Shown here: positions 56,739-64,000 of the stretch, in pieces
How positions within the stretch are numbered: the stretch's first letter is position 1
How the letters are laid out: each line of letters opens with the position of its first letter
Assembly: GCA_900470805.1 (NCBI GenBank)
Contig: UCCA01000002.1
Span: 124,001 to 188,000 of the forward strand
Source: Hyphomicrobiales bacterium
GTDB taxonomy: Bacteria; Pseudomonadota; Alphaproteobacteria; Rhizobiales; Rhizobiaceae
Length of the DNA stretch: 64,000 nucleotides
Reading direction: 5' to 3'
Made by a program: the position numbers and the translations under genes
Notes under the pieces: generated by a model
Databases searched by the model: none
Seen by the model: the letters and a program-made list of their open reading frames with translations, nothing else
What the model was told of the DNA's origin: nothing

Positions 56739-57855
56739 GATCGGTATTCTGTACTCCACGACCGGCCCCTATGGGGCGATGGGTGTGGACGCCCGTGACG
56801 GTGCGATGCTTGCCATCGAGGACAACGTCAAGAGAACGGGTTTAGTCATCGAGCCGGTGTTTTACGATCCACATGCAAGCCTGCAAGCGTATCTCGACGG
56901 TGCTCAGCAGATTTTGCGCTCTGGTTGCCGCCACATCGTAGGCACGATCACGTCCGCGGCACGCAAGGAAGTCATTCCGCTGGTCGAAAAGCATGACGGC
57001 CTGCTGTGGTATATGTGCCCCTATGAAGGCTTCGAAGCGAATGAAAGCGTCATTTATCTCGGCGGTTGCCCGAACCAGCATCTGATCCCCGCCTTCGAAT
57101 ATCTCATACCCCGCTACGGTGCGCGGCCCTATCTTGTAGGCGCTAACTATGTCTGGGGCTGGGAAATGAACCGGCTTGCGCGCGAGCTGATTGCCAATGC
57201 GGGCGGCGAAATTCTGGGCGAGCGATACCTGCCGCTGGAGGAAACGGCGGTGGACAGAATCATTGCCGAAATCGCCGAGCGTCGCCCGAGTTTCGTGCTC
57301 AACAACCTCATTGGACCGTCAAGCTACGCTTTTCTGGAGGCGATGAAAAAACTCGGGGAGGCCGATCCCGCCTTCCGCCCGGAAAACTGCCCGGTGGTCA
57401 GCTGCGATCTGATGGAATGCGAACTTGAGCTGATGGAAAGAGGATCCGCCACCGGCCAGCTCTGTGCGGCATCCTACTTCGACACGCTGGATACCCAAGA
57501 CAACCGTGAGTTCAAGACCCGCGCCGCCCTTCGTTATGGCCGGAACAGGCGCATTTCCAGTGTCTTCGCCAGCGCCTATGCAGCCGTCGATCTTTGCCTT
57601 GCCGCGATCCTGCGCGCGGGCAGCGACGAGCCTGGGGCGGTGCGTCGCGAGGTGCATGGCCGTACGTGGAATTCTTTGCTGGGGCCGTTGCAAATCGACG
57701 GACGAACCAACCACGCCGCACTGCCGTTCCATCTCGGCCGGATCAGCGACGACAACGGCTTCGATGTCATCGCCTCCCGCCCGGCGCTCGCCGCCGATCC
57801 CTATCTCACCACACGCGGCACCTTCATGCCTGCCAAGCTGAGGGTCGTATCATGA
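56719..57855 (+). CDS. AmiC/FmdD-like amide-sensing periplasmic-binding-fold protein
   Basis: The 378-aa type I binding-protein-fold polypeptide begins RIGILYSTTGPYGAMGVDAR and continues with GTITSAARKEVIP and LVGANYVWGWEMNR. No signal peptide is visible, so it should be cytoplasmic, as is Pseudomonas AmiC, which holds the antiterminator AmiR inactive until an amide binds. It is followed by an ANTAR protein with a 4-base overlap, exactly the amiC-amiR arrangement. Related FmdD/UrtA proteins are exported urea or short-amide binding proteins, but those carry signal peptides. Start 56719 or 56722 (ATGATG). Confidence 0.88.
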   Translation: MMNDALRIGILYSTTGPYGAMGVDARDGAMLAIEDNVKRTGLVIEPVFYDPHASLQAYLDGAQQILRSGCRHIVGTITSAARKEVIPLVEKHDGLLWYMCPYEGFEANESVIYLGGCPNQHLIPAFEYLIPRYGARPYLVGANYVWGWEMNRLARELIANAGGEILGERYLPLEETAVDRIIAEIAERRPSFVLNNLIGPSSYAFLEAMKKLGEADPAFRPENCPVVSCDLMECELELMERGSATGQLCAASYFDTLDTQDNREFKTRAALRYGRNRRISSVFASAYAAVDLCLAAILRAGSDEPGAVRREVHGRTWNSLLGPLQIDGRTNHAALPFHLGRISDDNGFDVIASRPALAADPYLTTRGTFMPAKLRVVS

Positions 57856-58433
57856 GCCGGACGCCGAATTTTACTGGCTGGCTGGCCGTGATCCTTCATC
57901 GCGAGGACAGCAACACCGATCGATTGGAGCGTCAGTTGAGCCTGCTCGGCATCCGAGCGACGCGCCGCTGGGAGCCGCTCTCAACATGGGCTGAAGCCGA
58001 CCTCGTTCTGGTCGATGCCGATCAGGGGTGGGATGACCTGCTACCGAAGGCCGCTGGCGCGGCAGCAAAGCCGCTGGTGGCTCTGCTTGGTTCGGAGGCG
58101 CCGGGCCGTATTGGCTGGGCCATGGAGAAGGGCGCAAGCGCGATCATTCCCAAGCCGGTCGCCGCCTCCGCAATCTTTCCGGCCCTGGTCATGGCGGTGT
58201 CGATTCATCAGGAGCGTCGCGCCGTTGCAGACAAGCTGCGTTACCTCGAAGAGCGCATTCGCATGCGGCCTCTGGTTCATGCGGCGGTCGAAAAGCTGCG
58301 GGCCGTGCATGGGCTCGACGAAGAGCGCGCATACGGCATGCTCCGCGACTGCGCGATGCAGCGTCGCTTGCCGATGGAACAGGTCGCCGCGATCGTGGTC
58401 GGCGGGGCGGAACTCCTGCCGGAGGTTGGGTGA
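57852..58433 (+). CDS. AmiR-like ANTAR-domain RNA-binding antiterminator
   Basis: The 193-aa protein has a pseudo-receiver domain (about 10-120; ADLVLVDADQGWDD), a coiled-coil linker and a C-terminal ANTAR domain (about 135-190: LVHAAVEKLRAVHGLDEERA, YGMLRDCAMQRRLPMEQVA). ANTAR proteins bind paired RNA hairpins in leaders and prevent termination. It overlaps the AmiC-like gene by four bases and the next permease start by one base. Likely target: the structured leader upstream of its own operon (inference). Confidence 0.9.
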   Translation: MSRTPNFTGWLAVILHREDSNTDRLERQLSLLGIRATRRWEPLSTWAEADLVLVDADQGWDDLLPKAAGAAAKPLVALLGSEAPGRIGWAMEKGASAIIPKPVAASAIFPALVMAVSIHQERRAVADKLRYLEERIRMRPLVHAAVEKLRAVHGLDEERAYGMLRDCAMQRRLPMEQVAAIVVGGAELLPEVG

Positions 58434-59281
58434 TGCGCATATTTCGGTCGCTGCTGCGGCAGCCCACGGCGCTGTTCGGGTTGGTGATTGTCGTTGTGGT
58501 CGTGGTGCTGGCACTGGCCGCGCCGCTGATCGCGCCCTTCAGTCCCGACGAGCAGATGTTCGACGGCCTGACCCTTGAGGGGGCACCCATGCCGCCAGGC
58601 GGGCAGTTCCTGCTCGGCACAGATACGCTCGGCCGTGATCTGTTTTCGCGGATGTTGTTCGGCGCCCGCACGTCGCTGATCATCGGCCTCGTCGCCAATG
58701 GCATTGCCGTATCGATCGGCCTGTTCGTCGGTATCGTTGCGGGCTATCTGCGCGGTCTCGCGAGCAACATCCTGATGCGCTTCACGGATTTGATGATGGC
58801 TTTTCCAGCGCTACTGCTTGCTATCGTGCTGGCGGCGCTCTTGAAGCCCAGCCTGTGGATCGTCGCCATGGTGATCGCGCTGGTCAACTGGGTGCAGGTT
58901 GCGCGCATCGTCTATACCGAGACACGCGGCCTGGTCGGACGAGATTTCATCATGGCCGAACGTTCGCTCGGCGCAGGTCACGGCCGTATCCTGTTCTTGC
59001 ATATCCTGCCGCATCTGGTGCCGACAGCGATTGTCTGGGGCACGCTCGGCATTGCGACAACGGTGCTGCTTGAGGCAACATTGTCCTTTCTCGGCATCGG
59101 CGTGCAGCCACCCCAACCCTCCTGGGGGAACATTATCTTCGAAAGCCAGAGCTACTTCCAGGCGGCTCCGTGGCTGGTCTTCTTCCCTGGGATGGTTATC
59201 CTGTTGACGGCGCTCGCCTTCAATCTCGTTGGCGATGCCCTGCGCGACATTCTCGATCCGACGCAGCGAGGGAGGGGCTGA
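58433..59281 (+). CDS. Dipeptide/nickel-type ABC permease (DppC family), second importer
   Basis: The 282-aa inner-membrane protein has the DppC pattern (APLIAPFSPDEQMFDG, LLGTDTLGRDLFSRMLFGA) and docking loop RSLGAGHGRILFLHILPH. The start ATG shares its A with the stop of the ANTAR gene. In this importer the DppC-type gene precedes the DppB-type gene, the reverse of the first one. Confidence 0.93.
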   Translation: MRIFRSLLRQPTALFGLVIVVVVVVLALAAPLIAPFSPDEQMFDGLTLEGAPMPPGGQFLLGTDTLGRDLFSRMLFGARTSLIIGLVANGIAVSIGLFVGIVAGYLRGLASNILMRFTDLMMAFPALLLAIVLAALLKPSLWIVAMVIALVNWVQVARIVYTETRGLVGRDFIMAERSLGAGHGRILFLHILPHLVPTAIVWGTLGIATTVLLEATLSFLGIGVQPPQPSWGNIIFESQSYFQAAPWLVFFPGMVILLTALAFNLVGDALRDILDPTQRGRG

Positions 59282-60201
59282 TGGCCTTCATGCTTCTTCG
59301 TCGCCTTGGGCAGGCCGTGCTTATCCTGCTTGGTGTCGCGGCTATCACCTTCATCCTTCTCTATGCGTTGCCGGCCGATCCGGCGCGGATGATCGCCGGC
59401 CGTAGCGCCACGGCGCAGACCGTCGCGTCCATTCGCCACCAGCTCGGCCTCGACCAGCCGCTCCTCATTCAGTTCTGGATCTATCTTTCCGGCCTCCTGC
59501 AGGGAGATCTCGGTCGCTCCTATGCCCAGAAGACGGAAGTTTGGACGCTCATTGTAGCCCGCCTGCCGGCCACGCTCACCCTGATGGCCGCTGGAATCGC
59601 GGTTGAAGTTGTTCTTGGCGTCACCTTTGGCACTGTCGCCGCCATCAAGCGGGGCGGGATTGTCGACCGTCTTGTGATGATGGCCTCCTTCGTCGGCGTC
59701 TCGGCGCCGCAGTTCGTCGTGGCACTGCTGCTGCTTTATGTTTTTGCCGTCACGCTCGGTTGGTTTCCGATGAGCGGATATGGCAGCTTCGCGCATGTCG
59801 TCCTGCCGGCAACGACGCTGGGGGTGCTCGGCGCCGGCTGGTATGCGCGCATGGTGCGTTCCGCGATGATCGATGTGCTGAACCAGGACTATGTGCGCAC
59901 CGCCCGAGCCAAGGGCCTGTCGTCGCGCCGCATCATATTCCGCCATGCCCTGCCGAACGCGATCCTTCCGATCGTGGCAATGATCGGCATCGATATCGGC
60001 CAGTTCATGGGGGGCGTCGTGGTGGTGGAGGCGGTCTATGGTTGGCCGGGTATCGGCCAACTTGCGTGGCAGGCAATCCAGCAGGTCGACATTCCGATCA
60101 TCATGGGTGTGACGCTGACATCGGCGCTCGCCATCGTGACCGGCAATCTTCTTGCCGACCTCATTGCACCGTTTATCGACCCACGTATCAGAACATCCTG
60201 A
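59281..60201 (+). CDS. Dipeptide/nickel-type ABC permease (DppB family), second importer
   Basis: The 306-aa permease begins MAFMLLRRLGQAVLILLGVA and has six transmembrane segments with the loop ARAKGLSSRRIIFRHALPNA. Its start overlaps the previous stop (TGATG). Confidence 0.93.
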   Translation: MAFMLLRRLGQAVLILLGVAAITFILLYALPADPARMIAGRSATAQTVASIRHQLGLDQPLLIQFWIYLSGLLQGDLGRSYAQKTEVWTLIVARLPATLTLMAAGIAVEVVLGVTFGTVAAIKRGGIVDRLVMMASFVGVSAPQFVVALLLLYVFAVTLGWFPMSGYGSFAHVVLPATTLGVLGAGWYARMVRSAMIDVLNQDYVRTARAKGLSSRRIIFRHALPNAILPIVAMIGIDIGQFMGGVVVVEAVYGWPGIGQLAWQAIQQVDIPIIMGVTLTSALAIVTGNLLADLIAPFIDPRIRTS

Positions 60202-60227
60202 CCAGAGCTAAAGAAGGGGAACTCACA

Positions 60228-61829
60228 ATGCTCAAACGCTTTCTATTCGGAACGACCACTGCCGCGGCGATCATGCTCGCACCTCTTGCCGCCATGGCTG
60301 AGGGCAAGCAAATCGTTGTCACCTACAAGGACGATATCGTCACGCTCGATCCGGCGATCGGATACGATTGGGTCAACTGGTCGATGATCAAGAGCCTTTA
60401 TTCGCGTCTTATGGACTATGAGCCAGGCACCGCCACCCTCGTTCCCTCGCTTGCCGAAAGCTTTGACGTTACACCCGACGGGCTCACATACACCTTCAAG
60501 CTCCGCAAGGGCGTGAAGTTTTCGAGCGGTCGCGATGTGGTCGCCTCCGACGTGAAGTATTCGATCGAGCGCGCGGTCGATCCGAAGACGCAAGGCCCCG
60601 GTGCTGGCTTCTTCGGCGCAATCAACGGTTTTGACGATCTGACCGGCGGCAAGGCATCCGGCCTTGTCGGCATCGAAACTCCCGACGACGGCACTGTGGT
60701 CTTCAAGCTTTCCAGGCCGGATGCGACCTTCCTGCACGTGCTGGCGATCAACTTCGCCTCGGTTGTGCCGAAGGAGGCCGTCGAAGCCGCCGGCGGCGAT
60801 TTCGGCAAGAAGCCCATCGGTTCCGGCACCTTCATCCTCAAGGACTGGGTTATCGGCCAGACGCTCGTTTTCGAAAGGAATCCGAGCTACTACATCAAGG
60901 ATACTCCAAAGATCGATGGCTTCACCGTCGAGGTCGGCCAGGAACCGCTCGTAGCGCTGCTGAGGCTGCAAAAGGGCGAGGTCGATATTGCCGGCGACGG
61001 CATTCCGCCGGCCAAGTTCCTGGAAATCAAGAATTCACCCGACGGCGCGCAGATGATCGTCGATGGCGAGCAACTCCATACCGGCTATGTGACGCTGAAC
61101 ACCAAGGTGAAGCCGTTCGACGACCTGAAGGTGCGTCAGGCAGTGAACCATGCGATCAACAAGGATCGCATCGTGCGAATCCTCAATGGCCGCGCTACGC
61201 CCGCCAAGGAAGTGCTGCCGCCGCTGATGCCGGGCTACGACAAGGACTACCCAGGCTTTGCCTATGACGTCGCCAAGGCAAAGGCACTCCTTGCCGAAGC
61301 GGGCCTTGCCGGTGGCTTCGAGACGGTGCTTTATGCAACAAACACGGACCCGCAGCCGCGCATCGCGCAGGCGATCCAGCAGGATCTTGCCGCGATCGGC
61401 GTCAAGGCCGAAATCCGAGCGTTGGCGCAGGGCAACGTGATCGCTGCGGGCGGCACCGAAGGCGAGGCACCGATGATCTGGTCGGGCGGCATGGCCTGGA
61501 TAGCGGACTTCCCCGATCCTTCCAACTTCTACGGCCCGATCCTTGGCTGCGCCGGCGCCGTGCAAGGTGGTTGGAACTGGTCATGGTACTGCAATGCCGA
61601 ACTCGACAAGCGCGCGACGGCTGCCGACTCCATGTCGGATCCGGCCAAGTCCGCGGAACGCGTCGAAGCCTGGAAGAAGATCTTCACCGATGCCATGAAC
61701 GATGCACCGTGGATTCCCGTCACCAATGAGCGCCGCGTCGTCGCCAAGTCGCTGCGCATGGGCGGCGAAGACAACATCTACATCGATCCGACCCGCGTCA
61801 TCAACTACGACGCGATCTTCGTGAAGTAA
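60228..61829 (+). CDS. Family 5 substrate-binding protein of the second importer
   Basis: The 533-aa periplasmic protein has a signal peptide (about 1-24, LAPLAAMAEG). Family blocks include LVPSLAESFDVTPDGLTYTF, KVRQAVNHAINKDRIVRILN and YDVAKAKALLAEAGL. The neighbours suggest an amide-containing ligand. AGAAGGGG precedes the start. A perfect hairpin lies between it and the amidase gene. Confidence 0.93.
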   Translation: MLKRFLFGTTTAAAIMLAPLAAMAEGKQIVVTYKDDIVTLDPAIGYDWVNWSMIKSLYSRLMDYEPGTATLVPSLAESFDVTPDGLTYTFKLRKGVKFSSGRDVVASDVKYSIERAVDPKTQGPGAGFFGAINGFDDLTGGKASGLVGIETPDDGTVVFKLSRPDATFLHVLAINFASVVPKEAVEAAGGDFGKKPIGSGTFILKDWVIGQTLVFERNPSYYIKDTPKIDGFTVEVGQEPLVALLRLQKGEVDIAGDGIPPAKFLEIKNSPDGAQMIVDGEQLHTGYVTLNTKVKPFDDLKVRQAVNHAINKDRIVRILNGRATPAKEVLPPLMPGYDKDYPGFAYDVAKAKALLAEAGLAGGFETVLYATNTDPQPRIAQAIQQDLAAIGVKAEIRALAQGNVIAAGGTEGEAPMIWSGGMAWIADFPDPSNFYGPILGCAGAVQGGWNWSWYCNAELDKRATAADSMSDPAKSAERVEAWKKIFTDAMNDAPWIPVTNERRVVAKSLRMGGEDNIYIDPTRVINYDAIFVK

Positions 61830-61843
61830 CACCAAAGGTCCCC

Positions 61844-61870
61844 GCCTTCCCGGCACTAGGCCGGGAAGGC
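61844..61870 (+). terminator. Hairpin between binding-protein and amidase genes
   Basis: Perfect 11-bp stem GCCTTCCCGGC / GCCGGGAAGGC with loop ACTAG, starting 15 bp after the stop and followed by AATATTTTCC. In the middle of an operon this may be a partial terminator or a 3'-end stabiliser that raises the amount of binding protein relative to downstream products. Confidence 0.6.
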
Positions 61871-61891
61871 AATATTTTCCGGAGACGAGCC

Positions 61892-62836
61892 ATGTGCAGC
61901 ATCTGCAACCACACCATTCACCGCGCCCAGCATAATTTTGGCTGGAACCGCGACTTCGCGCCAGCGCTGACGGCAAAGCCGGGTGAAACAATTCTGTTCG
62001 AATGCATGGACTCGTCCGGCGGCCAGATCGGTGCCGACGCCACGCTCGCCACGCTCGCCAATCTCGACTTCGGCAAGATCAACCCGGTTTCCGGTCCGGT
62101 CTATGTCGAAGGGGCAAAGCCCGGCGACGCGCTCAAGGTCACGATCCGCAAGTTTCATCCGTCAGGTGTCGGCTGGACGGCGAACATCCCGGGCTTCGGC
62201 CTGCTTGCCGATCAGTTCAAGGATCCGGCCCTTCACGTGTGGCGCTACGACACCGCATCCATGGCGCCATCCGCCTTCGGTCCGGGAGGCAAGGTGCCCT
62301 TGAAGCCCTTTACCGGCACGATCGGTGTCGCTCCGGCCGAACCCGGCCTGCATTCCGTCGTTCCGCCACGGCAGGTCGGCGGCAACATGGACATCCGCGA
62401 TATCGCGGCCGGCGTAACGCTCTACCTGCCGATCGAGGTCGAAGGCGCGCTGTTTTCCGTCGGGGATACGCACGCCGCCCAAGGTGACGGCGAAGTCTGC
62501 GGCACGGCGATCGAAAGTCAGATGAACGTCGAGTTGACGCTGGATCTCGTCAAGGACGCCAATCTGAAGACGCCGCGCTTCACAGTGACCGAGCCGGTAA
62601 CACGTCATCTCGACGGAATGGGCTATGAAGTGACGACGGGCATCGGACCGGATCTGATGACCGGCGCCCGCGACGCGGTCATGCGCATGATCGACCTACT
62701 GACCGCCGAACACGGCTACAGCGCGGTCGATGCCTATATGCTCTGCTCGGTCTGTGGGGATTTGCGCATCAGCGAAATCGTCGACATGCCAAACTGGGTG
62801 GTCTCCTTCTACTTCCCAAGGATCGTCCTTTCGTGA
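61892..62836 (+). CDS. Acetamidase/formamidase family amide hydrolase
   Basis: The 314-aa FmdA/AmdA-type enzyme hydrolyses a short amide to acid and ammonia. Family motifs: GGNMDIRD, VGDTHAAQGDGEVCGTAIE and the C-terminal DAYMLCSVCGDLRISEIV. It starts with a Cys-rich MCSICNHTIHRAQ. Context with an AmiC/AmiR-type sensor and two Dpp-type importers suggests the substrate is an imported amide. It overlaps the following ATPase gene by four bases (GTGA). Confidence 0.9.
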   Translation: MCSICNHTIHRAQHNFGWNRDFAPALTAKPGETILFECMDSSGGQIGADATLATLANLDFGKINPVSGPVYVEGAKPGDALKVTIRKFHPSGVGWTANIPGFGLLADQFKDPALHVWRYDTASMAPSAFGPGGKVPLKPFTGTIGVAPAEPGLHSVVPPRQVGGNMDIRDIAAGVTLYLPIEVEGALFSVGDTHAAQGDGEVCGTAIESQMNVELTLDLVKDANLKTPRFTVTEPVTRHLDGMGYEVTTGIGPDLMTGARDAVMRMIDLLTAEHGYSAVDAYMLCSVCGDLRISEIVDMPNWVVSFYFPRIVLS

Positions 62837-64000
62837 GTGATGCAGATACCAGTGCAAGGCCGGTTCTGCGCGTCGAGAACCTCTGCGTCGATGCCCGAAC
62901 GCCGGAGGGGCTCAAGCGCGTCCTCAGCGATGTCAGTTTCGACCTCAAGGCAGGAGAGACGCTCTGCCTTGCCGGCGAAAGCGGATCCGGAAAGTCGGTG
63001 ACCTCGCTTTCGATCATGGGTCTGCTTCCGAAGGCTTCGTTGCGAATCTCATCAGGTAACATCAGCCTCGGCGACAGGGAACTCACGCGGCTGTCCAACA
63101 GCCGGATGCGACATATCCGTGGCGGCGAGATCGCCATGATCTTCCAGGAACCGATGACATCGCTCAACCCCGTCATGAGCATTGGCGCGCAGTTGACCGA
63201 AGCGATCCGAGAACATCAGCAGTCGGGAAACGCCGAGGCGATCGCCCTGCAGATGCTGGAGGCAGTTCATATCGCCGATCCGCGGCGGCGACTGAAGCAA
63301 TATCCGCACGAGCTTTCGGGCGGCATGCGGCAGCGTGTGATGATCGCGATGGCGCTTTCCTGCCGGCCGAAGGTGCTGATCGCCGACGAGCCGACCACCG
63401 CGCTCGACGTCACGGTACAGGCGCAGATCCTAAAGCTGGTGAGAGAGCTCAAGGCCGAGTTCGGCACCTCGATCGTCATGATCACGCACGACATGGGAGT
63501 CGTTGCGGAAATGGCGGATCGCGTCGCGATCATGCAACATGGCCGCATCGTGGAGCAGGGAAGTTCATTGAACATCTTTAAGAACCCATCCGAACCCTAT
63601 ACGCGTCACCTTCTGGCGGCGGTGCCGCGTCTCGGCGCCTTTGCGGGCACCGAAGGCCCGCCGCGGGTTTCTGAATGGGTGCCGCAGCCGAAGCCGAGCG
63701 CAGCTGCGCCAGTCCTGAACGTCCGCGATCTCAGCGTCAGCTACGGGCGTGGTTCGGGCATGCTGTTCCGCCGGCAAGCACCGACCGCAACGGTCAGCAA
63801 CGTCTCGTTCCAGATCATGCCCGGAGAGACCATGGGCCTCGTGGGTGAAAGCGGCTCCGGAAAATCCACGACCGGCAAGGCGGTTCTGGGCCTTATCCCC
63901 TTCTCCGGTTCGGTTCAACTCGACGGCTACGACATTTCCCGCCTGTCGCAGCACGAGATGCGGCGTGTACGTCGCTCCGCGCAGATGATTTTCCAGGATC
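62833..64000 (+). CDS. ATPase of the second Dpp-type importer, DppD-DppF fusion (3' end outside window)
   Basis: Frame open from GTG at 62833 to the window edge (389 codons). First ATPase domain: [37 protein letters not shown] and HDMGVV. A second domain begins about residue 295 and reaches its own GESGSGKST (near 63850) before the window ends. It completes the second importer. The GTG overlaps the amidase stop. Confidence 0.92.
   Translation, partial: MSDADTSARPVLRVENLCVDARTPEGLKRVLSDVSFDLKAGETLCLAGESGSGKSVTSLSIMGLLPKASLRISSGNISLGDRELTRLSNSRMRHIRGGEIAMIFQEPMTSLNPVMSIGAQLTEAIREHQQSGNAEAIALQMLEAVHIADPRRRLKQYPHELSGGMRQRVMIAMALSCRPKVLIADEPTTALDVTVQAQILKLVRELKAEFGTSIVMITHDMGVVAEMADRVAIMQHGRIVEQGSSLNIFKNPSEPYTRHLLAAVPRLGAFAGTEGPPRVSEWVPQPKPSAAAPVLNVRDLSVSYGRGSGMLFRRQAPTATVSNVSFQIMPGETMGLVGESGSGKSTTGKAVLGLIPFSGSVQLDGYDISRLSQHEMRRVRRSAQMIFQD

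Overview
The window looks like a piece of a Rhizobiaceae genome (Rhizobium/Ensifer/Agrobacterium group). It has high GC, a eukaryotic-type glutamine synthetase II with the divergent gstI-like gene that is characteristic of rhizobia, the panC-panB pair, a YcaO-TfuA cassette, and many ABC importers with GntR, LacI, IclR, AraC and LuxR regulators. No tRNA, rRNA, CRISPR array, insertion sequence or phage gene was recognised.

Layout. 1-7.8 kb: the end of a PotA/FbpC-type ABC ATPase, then a minus-strand 5-oxoproline-type operon (NRAMP-like transporter, pxpA, a possible 32-aa ORF, a pxpB-pxpC fusion, a biotin carboxylase-BCCP fusion) with a divergent FCD-GntR regulator. 7.8-17.5 kb: housekeeping and stress genes (DegP-like protease, glpR, YbaK deacylase, Tim44-like protein, J-protein, acyltransferase, panC-panB, HI0933-type flavoprotein). 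17.5-19.4 kb: gstI and glnII with a sigma-54 promoter. 19.5-24.5 kb: a compact RiPP-type locus of SARP/TPR regulator, 44-aa orphan peptide, YcaO, TfuA, 89-aa unknown protein and a convergent XRE regulator. 25-32.3 kb: cbpA-cbpM, an inositol-monophosphatase-family gene with a divergent LacI regulator and tandem operator-like repeats, an AraC regulator plus a FhuA-type TonB receptor, and a small membrane protein. 32.5-36.4 kb: a multi-PAS hybrid histidine kinase and a heme oxygenase.

36.4-48.5 kb is a carbohydrate (probably polyol) island: aldolase, UTRA-GntR regulator, Smo/Mtl-like ABC importer, Zn-dehydrogenase, FGGY kinase and DhaK-DhaL fusion. It is bordered by two broken genes, a GMC-oxidoreductase remnant and an IclR gene with an in-frame TAG. 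The gene set suggests oxidation of a polyol, phosphorylation of the ketose, aldol cleavage, and phosphorylation of the released triose.

48.5-64 kb is the most integrated accessory region. A LuxR solo with the plant-responsive signature (Met and Trp at the canonical W57/Y61 positions) is flanked by two proline-iminopeptidase-family hydrolases. A complete Dpp/Opp-type importer follows, then an AmiC-like sensor, an AmiR-like ANTAR antiterminator, a second Dpp/Opp-type importer and an acetamidase/formamidase. This resembles the PipR systems of plant-associated bacteria, here apparently extended with an amide-sensing and amide-hydrolysing branch. The leader before amiC holds two hairpins, the second combining a terminator-like T-run with a buried Shine-Dalgarno sequence and a 13-codon ORF. 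The RiPP locus and this amide/LuxR locus are the best candidates for undescribed biology.
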